A stretch of 7,154 bases of DNA. It comes from Trebonia sp030042015 (lineage in GTDB: Bacteria; Actinomycetota; Actinomycetes; Streptosporangiales; Streptosporangiaceae). The translations under genes and the position numbers were made by a program. The notes under the pieces were generated by a model that did not search any database, had not been told where the DNA came from, and saw only the letters and a program-made list of their open reading frames with translations. Below are positions 1 to 7,000 of this stretch, one piece after another. The stretch lies in NCBI RefSeq assembly GCF_030042015.1, contig NZ_JASIAL010000267.1, positions 1-7,154 of the forward strand. Direction: 5' to 3'. Each line of letters begins with the position of its first letter. Within the stretch, counting starts at the first letter, position 1.

Positions 1-112
1 GCGGGAACCAGATGCCCCCGAAGTCATTCGGCGCGCTGCTTCCCGAACCCGGGCATCTCCGGCTTGGTGCAAGGCCCCAGGGCACCGCAGGCCGGCCCAT
101 GACGTTCAACGC

Positions 113-120
113 AGGAAGGA
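113..120 (+). promoter_or_regulatory. Ribosome binding site of the substrate-binding protein gene
   Basis: AGGAAGGA lies 6 bases upstream of the ATG at 127, a purine-rich Shine-Dalgarno match at normal spacing. It fixes the start at 127, which also places a lipoprotein signal peptide at the N-terminus. I see no convincing -35/-10 pair in the preceding 110 bases, and no recognisable riboswitch. The stretch 1-112 holds no gene I can support. Confidence 0.75.
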
Positions 121-126
121 ACCGGC

Positions 127-1276
127 ATGCGCACCCCGCACCGGCTGGCCGCCACCGCGCTGGCAGTCCTCGTCCTGGCCGCGGCGGGCTGCTCCAGCTC
201 GCCGCCCAAGCCTCCGGTCGACTGGACCGCGGTCAGCGGCGCCCCCCCGGCCGGCCCGACCGCCAGCCTCATCGCCGCCGCGGAAAAAGAGGGCACGCTG
301 AACGTCATCGGCCTGCCCGCAGGCCAGGCCGACTGGGCCGCGATCATCAATGACTTCGCCAGAACCTACGGCATCAAAGTCCGCCAGGAATATCCGGGCG
401 CCACCAGCCAGCAGGACATCAGCCAGGCCAAACTTGAGAACGGCACGGCACGCGCGCCCGACGTTTTCAGCCTCGACATGAACGTCGCGCTGGCCAACGC
501 CAACCTGTTCGCCCCCTACAAGGTCTCCACCTGGAACGCCATCCCCACCGCGCTCAAAGACCCCGCCGGGCTGTGGGCCGCCGCCTACGGCGGCTACATG
601 TCGGTCGGATACGCCCCTCGCTTCGGCACGATCACCTCGCTGAACCAGCTGCTGGCCCCGCAGTTCCGGCACGCCGTCGCGCTGACCGCCAGCCCGGCCT
701 CCGCGCCCGGGCCCGGGCTCAACGGCGTCATGCTCGCCGACCCCGCGCTCAACGCGGTCATGATGGCCGGCCTGGCCGAAGGCGGACATTCCGGCGGCAT
801 CGCGGCCGGAATCGCCTGGTTCCGCGAACTCGGCACGGCCGGCAACCTCGCCACCGTCACCGCAACCCCGGCCACGATCAAAGCGGGCATCACCCCGGTC
901 GTGTTCAACTGGGACTACCTCAACCAGCCCGCGGTCACCGGCGTCCCCGGCTGGAAAACCTTCATCCCGCCCGGCGCGGTGCTGGGCGGCTACTACACCC
1001 AGGCCATCAACAAAGACGCCCCCCACCCCGCGGCCGCCCGGCTGTGGGAAGAATTCCTCTACTCCCAGGCCGCGAACGGCGGCCAGAACCTGTTCCTGCA
1101 AGCCGGCGCCCGGCCCGCCGAACTCGCCGCCATGACCGCCGACGGCACCGTCGACACCGCCGCTGCCGCCCGGCTGCCCAAGGCTGTCGGGCCGCCCCTG
1201 TTCCTCACCCCGGCCCTGGCCACCACCGCCGCCCCTCACCGCCAACTGGGCGAAAGAAGTACGTGCACCAAGCTGA
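127..1276 (+). CDS. ABC transporter substrate-binding lipoprotein (SBP_bac_6 / AfuA-like), frameshifted near its C-terminus
   Basis: Extracellular solute-binding protein that would capture a ligand outside the membrane and deliver it to an ABC importer; ligand unknown (relatives bind ferric iron, polyamines, thiamine or phosphonates). Residues 1-22 form a lipoprotein signal peptide: basic start, hydrophobic stretch, lipobox AAGC with the lipidated Cys22. The mature part opens with the family-typical LIAAAEKEGTLNVIG (48-62), then APDVFSLD (110-117), a Tyr/Gly-rich AAYGGYMSVGY (152-162), TPATIKAGITPVVFNWDYLN (247-266, hinge and ligand-cleft region) and GGYYTQAINKDAPHPAAARL (287-306). The family C-terminus (LTANWAKEV, then stop) is present, but in the +2 frame at 1235-1276. 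Deleting one C from 1232-1235 joins the frames and gives about 382 residues, normal for the family. Unrepaired, translation would run to 2217 through antisense sequence. No transporter partners are visible downstream, where a convergent gene begins. Family is secure; substrate is not. Confidence 0.85.
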
Positions 1277-1282
1277 CGGGCC

Positions 1283-1327
1283 GGCGGCGCAGCGGCGGGA
1301 GCCGCCTGGGGCTGGGGTCACGGACCC
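1283..1327. terminator. Possible bidirectional terminator between convergent genes
   Basis: The 62-base gap between the substrate-binding gene and the convergent ATPase gene contains two small perfect hairpins: GCGGC-GGGA-GCCGC at 1292-1305 (GGCGGC at 1283 can also pair with GCCGCC at 1301) and GGGTC-ACG-GACCC at 1315-1327. There is no T-tract on either side, so this is at best a G/C-rich actinomycete-type terminator. Short inverted repeats arise easily at this base composition. Confidence 0.35.
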
Positions 1328-1338
1328 GGCTGTGCGCG

Positions 1339-2793
1339 CTAGCCCTGTTCGTACATCTGCTGCGGGGTGATGAGCAGGATGTGCTCGCGCGTGGCCTGCC
1401 GGACGTCGTTCGCGAAGCCCGCGGCGCTGTAAGCCGCAAGAGCCGTGTGCCGGGTATCGAAGCCCCTGACCGCCAGGAGGTCGCGGGCGCGGGCCAGCCG
1501 GCCGAGGTGCCGCGGGCCCAGCACCGTGCCCCATTTGGCTTCGCCGAGCGACAGTACCCGCCGGGGCTGGCCCGGCTCGGGCGCGGCGAGCACGATGACG
1601 TCCACTTCGATCTGGTCACGGTTTCCCGGATCGTTGACGACGCCCGCGCCCACCTCGGCGGGCAGTTCGCCGAAGATGTCCGTGCCGATGGCGAACTGGC
1701 GGCACAATGCCTCGAAGTGCGGGCCTACCACCCGGGAAAGGAAGGCCGGGCGGGAGGCCTGCCAGGCGGCTTCGGCCCGGCCGAGTTCGAGTTCCGGCCA
1801 GCGCGGCCGCATGATCGCCTCGTAGAAGCCGATCAGCGGCTCGGTGATCCGGTAGCTGGCCCTGCCGCGGCGGATCAGGTCGGGTTCGCGCACGATCAGC
1901 CCGGAATCCTCGAGCACGTTCAGCGGGTGGCTGAGCTCGTCGGATCGCCGGCCGGTGTAGCCGGCGATGCCGCCGTTGGTCCTGTTGCCGCTGGCGATGG
2001 CGGCCAGCACGGAATGGTAGATCGCCGGGCCGCGGATATCGGGCTCCTCGGCGAGCAGGTAGCGCGCCTCGCGGAACAGCGGCATCTGCGGGTTCAGCAC
2101 GGTGCGCGCCACCCACGCGTCGAAGTCACCGGACCCCGCGGGTACGTCGCCGCGGATGAATTCCCGCCGGTAGGCGGGGGTACCGCCGACAACGGCATGA
2201 ACGAGGATCGCCAGTGACGGGTCGGTGATGTCCCAGAACCGGGCGGCGTCCCGGTAACCGAACGGGCGGATGACGAGTTCCAGCCCGGCCCGGCCGCGCA
2301 GCGGCGCCCGGCCGGCGAGCAGTCCGCCCATGACGCTCATCGCGGAACCGCACAGCAGGAGCCGCGCCCTGCTGCCCTGCGCGCTGCCGCCCGGCCCGAG
2401 CTCTCGCTGGATGATCGACGGCAGCGCCGGGGACGCCTTGGACAGGAACGGGAACTCGTCGAGAACCACGGGAACAGGAGCCTTGCCGAGCTGCCCGGAC
2501 AAGCACGCGATCGCGTCGTTCCAATCGCGGAACGGAGCATCGACGGGCTCGCGGGTGTGCCGGAGCAGCGCGTCGGCGAACAAGCGGAGCGACTCGGCCT
2601 CGGTTGCCTCCGTTGCCGCGAAGTACAAGCCGCCTACCGCCTCGGTCATGGCCTGCAGCAGGAAGCTCTTGCCCTGCCTGCGGCGCCCGCTGACCACGCC
2701 CAGCAGGGCGCCTGGATCGGGGGCGGTGGCGAACGAGACCAGTCCTTCCCACTCCCGGTCCCGGTCGAAGATGCGCGCGGGCTTCACGGCCAC
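1339..2793 (-). CDS. COG1672-type ATP-binding protein with C-terminal DUF234 (PD-(D/E)xK-like) domain
   Basis: A 484-residue AAA/STAND-like ATPase of the archaeal-type ATPase_2 family. Cellular role unknown; members are often found as single accessory genes. Visible: Walker A GRRRQGKS (36-43), Walker B VVLDEFPFL (109-117, Asp112/Glu113), a sensor-like strand LLLCGSAMS (145-153), the family motif GGTPAYRREF (203-212), and a winged-helix-like stretch (about 258-308) that includes an LxxLEDSGLI segment. The C-terminal DUF234 region carries FE (360-361), IEVDVIVL (395-402) and LGEAKW (416-421); Glu361, Asp398, Glu418 and Lys420 fit the order of a PD-(D/E)xK nuclease site. Start: GTG at 2793, the only usable start after an in-frame TAG upstream; the ribosome site is weak (GGA at 2800-2802). 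A GTG two codons further in is an alternative. The gene follows the MBL gene by 68 bases but has its own A/T-rich upstream region, so it may be transcribed separately. It is intact. Nuclease activity is inference from motifs. Confidence 0.85.
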   Translation of the reverse strand: MAVKPARIFDRDREWEGLVSFATAPDPGALLGVVSGRRRQGKSFLLQAMTEAVGGLYFAATEATEAESLRLFADALLRHTREPVDAPFRDWNDAIACLSGQLGKAPVPVVLDEFPFLSKASPALPSIIQRELGPGGSAQGSRARLLLCGSAMSVMGGLLAGRAPLRGRAGLELVIRPFGYRDAARFWDITDPSLAILVHAVVGGTPAYRREFIRGDVPAGSGDFDAWVARTVLNPQMPLFREARYLLAEEPDIRGPAIYHSVLAAIASGNRTNGGIAGYTGRRSDELSHPLNVLEDSGLIVREPDLIRRGRASYRITEPLIGFYEAIMRPRWPELELGRAEAAWQASRPAFLSRVVGPHFEALCRQFAIGTDIFGELPAEVGAGVVNDPGNRDQIEVDVIVLAAPEPGQPRRVLSLGEAKWGTVLGPRHLGRLARARDLLAVRGFDTRHTALAAYSAAGFANDVRQATREHILLITPQQMYEQG

Positions 2794-2804
2794 AGCAGGT
2801 CCAG

Positions 2805-2850
2805 AAATACAATCCTGTGAAGTAAACTACACGGAAGTATAGTTCAGCAT
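2805..2850 (-). promoter_or_regulatory. A/T-rich upstream region of the DUF234 ATPase gene, with direct and inverted repeats
   Basis: This is the most A/T-rich stretch of the window. On the reverse strand it contains TATACT (2836-2841), a good -10 candidate 42 bases before the GTG start; I see no good -35. GAAGTA occurs twice with a 15-base period (2819-2824 and 2834-2839), and AACTA (2825-2829) faces TAGTT (2840-2844) across 10 bases. The arrangement suits a promoter overlapped by an operator for a dimeric regulator. Promoter role is inferred from composition and position only. Confidence 0.45.
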
Positions 2851-2861
2851 CATGGTGGATG

Positions 2862-3959
2862 CTAGGCGAGTGGCACGGCCGGGGGCGGCGGCGGCGACAG
2901 GGCGTACGTGTCGATGCCTTCGCCGGAGGTGTGCCTGGCGAGCTGGCCGCGGATCACGAGGACTTCCAGGTGGGCGGCGGTCTCGCCGACCGCGAGCAGC
3001 TGGTTGAACGGCTCGAGGTCGGCGAACTTGCGCTGCCTGCGGGTCCACGGGATCGCGCTGGCGGCCTGGTAGGCGGTCACCGGTCCGGCTGAGGCGGCGT
3101 CGCGGGTCTGCTCCAGCCGGGTCTCATGGTGGGCGAGCAGCTCGCTCACCCGCTCGTGCGTGCTCTCGCAGACCGGGCCGTGCGCGGGCAGCAGCCGGGA
3201 GTCGGGCAGCCCCATCATGAGCTGGAGCGAGCCAAGGTAGTCGCGCAGCGCCATCGGGGTGATCGCCGGCTGGAAGCCGATCGACGGGGTGATGTGCGGG
3301 AGCACGTGGTCGCCCGCGAACAGCGTGGCCCCCGCCTCGTCGTGAAACACGACATGCCCCTGGGTGTGCCCGGGCGTGTGGATCGCCCGCAGCGTGCGGG
3401 ACCGCAGGTCCAGCACGGCGCCGTCGGCCAGCCAGCGGTCCGGGTCGGACCACTGCAGCCGCGGCCACGGGTCGGCAAGCCGCGGCGCCATGATCGCGCG
3501 GATCTGCTCCGCCAGCGTGTCCGCGCCCATCGCGTGCAGCATCTCGATGAAGCCGGGTTCGCGGCCGGCCGCGACGGCGCGGATCGCCTCCATGTTGATC
3601 CGCTCGCCCTCGCCGAGCATGATCTGCCCGCGCAGCGTGGTCCGCAGCTCGACCGCCAGCGTGTAGTGGTCCTGGTGGATGTGCGTGATGAAGAAGTTCC
3701 TGATGTCGCCGAGCCCGAACCCGAGCTGGCCAAGCGCCCCGGTCAGCCGCTCGCGCGCCTGGACCAGCGCCATCCCCGCGTCGATCAGGTCCACCCCGTC
3801 GTCGCCCGCGATCGCGTAGACGTTCACCGCCTTCAGCGAGTCCCCGGGCAGCGGCAGCGGAATCCGGTACAGGCCGCCGCCGAGGTCCTCCACCCCGGGC
3901 TCGGCCCACGCGTCCCTGTCGGCCCGAGAGGCCGACGGCCGGCTCATCACATGATCCAC
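2862..3959 (-). CDS. MBL-fold metallohydrolase with LACTB2-like C-terminal segment
   Basis: A 365-residue metallo-beta-lactamase-superfamily enzyme (glyoxalase II/LACTB2 branch, COG0491-like), predicted cytoplasmic because no signal peptide is seen. The metal site is complete: THIHQDH (92-98; His93, His95, Asp97, His98), HTPGHTQGH (194-202; His198), FAGDH (214-218; Asp217) and LLPAHGP (256-262; His260), consistent with a two-metal (usually zinc) hydrolase. Residues about 265-345 are helical and end in HLEVLVIRGQLARH (330-343), resembling the winged-helix tail of LACTB2-type proteins. The last 15 residues include five consecutive prolines. Start: GTG at 3959, supported by a strong ribosome site 7 bases upstream; ATG at 3947 (residue 5) is a weaker alternative. 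It lies 88 bases downstream of the helicase-nuclease gene on the same strand, so co-transcription is possible. Substrate is unknown: a thioester, lactone, glyoxalase-type or RNA substrate would all fit the fold. Confidence 0.88.
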   Translation of the reverse strand: MDHVMSRPSASRADRDAWAEPGVEDLGGGLYRIPLPLPGDSLKAVNVYAIAGDDGVDLIDAGMALVQARERLTGALGQLGFGLGDIRNFFITHIHQDHYTLAVELRTTLRGQIMLGEGERINMEAIRAVAAGREPGFIEMLHAMGADTLAEQIRAIMAPRLADPWPRLQWSDPDRWLADGAVLDLRSRTLRAIHTPGHTQGHVVFHDEAGATLFAGDHVLPHITPSIGFQPAITPMALRDYLGSLQLMMGLPDSRLLPAHGPVCESTHERVSELLAHHETRLEQTRDAASAGPVTAYQAASAIPWTRRQRKFADLEPFNQLLAVGETAAHLEVLVIRGQLARHTSGEGIDTYALSPPPPPAVPLA

Positions 3960-3966
3960 GGGCGGT

Positions 3967-3974
3967 ACCTCCTT
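3967..3974 (-). promoter_or_regulatory. Strong ribosome binding site of the MBL hydrolase gene
   Basis: On the reverse strand AAGGAGGT, a full match to the 16S rRNA anti-Shine-Dalgarno core, ends 7 bases before the GTG at 3959. It decides for that GTG over the ATG at 3947 and suggests efficient translation. Confidence 0.85.
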
Positions 3975-3981
3975 GCCCGCT

Positions 3982-3997
3982 AATGTACCGGGCAGTA
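3982..3997 (-). promoter_or_regulatory. Possible -10 element and small dyad upstream of the MBL gene
   Basis: The 88-base gap before the MBL gene holds TACATT on the reverse strand (3982-3987), a fair -10 candidate, overlapping the interrupted dyad TAC-CGGGCA-GTA (3986-3997). No matching -35 is evident. If real, the MBL gene has its own promoter and perhaps an operator; otherwise it relies on read-through from the helicase-nuclease gene. The rest of the gap (3998-4047) is G/C-rich with only weak hairpins. Confidence 0.25.
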
Positions 3998-4047
3998 AGG
4001 ACTCCGGAACGGCCGCCGCCCGCGCAGGCGCGCTCCGGCCGGCCGTC

Positions 4048-7000
4048 CTACCCGCCGACCTGCGCGCCGTCCGGGTTTACCGGGCAGCAGGCGGCGACCG
4101 GGCAGGTGCGGCAGCCCGGGTTCACCCGGGCGCGGAAGACCGGGCCCGCCATCCCCGCGGCCACCGCCTCTACCAGGTCTTTCGCCCAGCCGGGGTGCGG
4201 ATCGTCCGCCAGGGCGTGCTGGGCCTGCACCTTGGCCCTGGCGGTGAACCCGGCCTTGCCCACCTGGACGAGCTCCGCGCCGCCCGGCTCGGTGACGCCA
4301 AGCTGCTCGAACGCGCCAAGCAGCACCGCCAGCTGGTAGACGCCAAGCTGCGGGTGCCGGTCAAGCTCGTCATCGCGGGGGGCGGTGGCCCCGGTCTTGA
4401 GGTCCACGATGATGCCGCGGCCGCGGTGGTCACGCTCAAGCCGGTCCACCCGGCCGGTGATCTCCACCTGGCCTATCCGCACCCGCAGCGCCTCCTCCGT
4501 CGCCAGCAGGTCGCGCGGGTTGGCTTGGTGCCACTCCACGAACTTGCGCACCATGCGCTCGGCCAGCTCACGCTGGCGGGAACCGTACCAGGCGCTGCCG
4601 AAGTCCAGGTGGTGCCAGATGTCGTCGATGCGAGACGCCACGGACCGTTCGGATGCACCTGCGGAAATGAGCACGGCGGCGGCGTGGATCACGGTGCCCA
4701 GGTGGCGCAGGACATCGGACCTTCCCGCGCCGGCCGCCGACTCGAGCAGCCAGCGCAGCCCGCAGCGGGCGAACGTCTCGACCTGCGATGGGGACAGCCG
4801 GACCCGCTCGCCGTCGGCCACGATCGGGCCGTCGTCGGACAGCCGGGTCAGCGCGTACCACTCCCGCGGGTCCGCGCCGCGCACGCCGGCGTCCGCGAGC
4901 CTGGCGAGCTGCGCCGCGGCGGCCGCGCGCAGCGGCGGCGGCCGGGACGGGTCGGCGGCGGCCCGGCGCAGGTCCGCGACGAGCACCGGCAGCGACAGCC
5001 AGCGGGAGGCGGCGCCGGCCTGCTGGATCTGCAGCTCGTCGCCGGCGAGTTCGGCCAGGAATCGGGAGGGGCGCTGGCCGGACTCGTCGCCGCCCGCGGC
5101 GGTGACGACCAGAAGCCGCCTGGCGCGGGTGGCCGCCACGTAGAAGAGCCTTCGCTCCTCCGCGAGCAGCTTGGCCGCGAGCGTGGCGGCGGCGGCGTCG
5201 CCGCGCCCGGGCACGCGCGCGTCCGGGGCGTCCGGCGCGTTCCCCGCCGCCTCGGCGAGCTCGTCGGCGCCGAGCAGCGAGCCGCGCAGCCGCAGGTCCG
5301 GCCACACCTCCTCCTGCACGCCCGCCACGACGACCACGTCCCACTCCAGGCCCTTGGACCGGTGCGCGGTGAGCACGCGGACGCAGTCCTCGCGGACCGC
5401 CTGCTCGGCCAGCGAGTCCCCGGCGATCTCCTGGCCGGTCAGGCTCTCAAGGAACAGGCCGGGGTTTCCCGGCGGCAGGTCGCCGGCGAACCGGGCGGCC
5501 GCCTCGAACAGGGCGAGCACGGCGTCCAGGTCCCGGTCGGCGGCGGTGTCCTGCTCGGCTTGCCGCTCCCACCGCGCGGCCAGGCCCGAGGCGTCCCAGA
5601 CGGCCCACAGGACGTCCTCGGCGCTGCCGCCGTCGGCGATGGCCCGGGTCGCCGTCTGCAGCAGCGCGGCCACCCGGCGGGCCGGGTGCGCGACGCGGTC
5701 GCTGATCGCGTGCAGGTTCTCCGGGGCGGTGAGCGCCTCGGCGAGCGGCATTCCGGCCAGCGCGCGGCGGAGCTTGCGCAGGCCGAGGCTGTCGGTCTGG
5801 CCGAGCGGGCCGGTCAGCAGCTCGGCCGCGGTCTCGTCGTCGAGCCCGGCGGGGCGCAGCGCGCAGCGCAGCAGCGTGAGCAGCGGGCGGACCCCCGGCT
5901 CGTCAGGAAGCGGCAGCTCGTCGCCGGCCACCGTCACCGGGACGCCCGCGGTCGCCAGCGCGCGCCGCAGGGCGGGAAACTGCCGCTGCCCCGAGCGGAC
6001 CAGGACCGCCATCTGCTGCCAGGGCACTCCGTCGGCCAGGTGGGCGCGCCGCAGCGTGTCCGCCACTAGGGCGGCCTCCTGTGCCTGGGTGTCCGCCACC
6101 AGGATCCGCACCTCACCCGGCGCCGCGTGCGGGAGCGGCAGGAGGTGGCGGTGGGGCGAGGTCGCGGCGCCGCCGCCAGGCGGAAGCCGGCGGGCGATCC
6201 GGCGGGACGCGGCGAGCAGCACCGGGCCGCTGCGGCGGCAGGTGCGCAGCGCCACCACGGGGGCCGGGAAGCCGTCAGGGGTGCGGAACCTGTCGGGGAA
6301 ATTGGTCAGGGCGCGCACGTCCGCGCCGCGGAACGCGTAGATCGACTGGTCCGGGTCGCCGACGGCGACCAGGTCCCGGCCGTCGCCGGCCAGCGCGAGC
6401 AGCAGCGACTCCTGCGCCGGGTCGCTGTCCTGGTACTCGTCGACGAACACGGCGTCGTAGGCGTCGCGCTCGCGCTGGCGCGTCGCCTGGCGGCTGAGCA
6501 GCGCCGCGGCGATCCGCACGATCTCGGCGTAGTCGTAGGCGGGCACAGGGGCGAGGTCGAAGCGGGCCGAGTACCGGTCAAGGAACGCCCCCGCCGCCAC
6601 CCAGTCGTCCCGCTTGCACTGCCTGCCAAGCTGGCGCAGCGCCTTGCCGTCTAGGCCGCGCTCGGCGGCGCGCATCAGCACGTCCCGCAGCTCCTCGGCG
6701 AACCCGCGGGTGGCCAGGGCGGGCTTGAGGCGGTCAGGCCAGCTCAGGCCGCCGTCGGCCACCTCCCCGCGCAGCATCCGGCGTATCTCCAGCAGCTGCT
6801 CGGGCGCGGAAAGCAGCCGGGGCGGCTGGTCGCCCGCCAGCACGAACTCCCTCCTGACCAGCGCGTACGCGTAGCTGTGGAAGGTCAGCGCGAGCGGCTC
6901 TGACGTGGTGCGGCGCAACCGCGCGGTGATCCGCTCGCGCAGCTCACCCGCCGCCTTCCTGCTGAACGTCAGCACGAGGATGCGGTCGGGTGCGACGCCG

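Noticed and set aside
66..86. Inverted repeat GGTGC/GCACC upstream of the first gene
   Set aside because: Only five base pairs around an 11-base loop and no T-tract; not distinguishable from chance at this G+C content.
106..1245. Reverse-strand 379-codon open frame opposite the substrate-binding gene
   Set aside because: Gly/Arg/Val-rich, low-complexity translation typical of antisense frames in G/C-rich DNA; no domains. The forward frame has a signal peptide, ribosome site and family motifs.
1277..2217. Long extension of the substrate-binding protein frame to 2217
   Set aside because: It is antisense to the intact DUF234 ATPase gene, has no family-like content, and follows a frameshift; the natural stop is at 1274-1276.
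2815..2843. Forward-strand promoter (CTGTGA, 17 bases, TATAGT)
   Set aside because: The -10 is good but the -35 matches only three of six positions, and no forward gene follows; the A/T-rich element is better explained as the upstream region of the reverse-strand ATPase gene.
4021..4032. CGCG-CAGG-CGCG hairpin after the helicase gene
   Set aside because: The stem is four base pairs with no U-tract, too weak to call as a terminator.
3973..6069. Forward 698-codon open frame opposite the helicase gene
   Set aside because: Arg/Gly/Ala/Gln-rich shadow of the adnA-type coding frame with no recognisable motif; the reverse frame carries all helicase and nuclease motifs.
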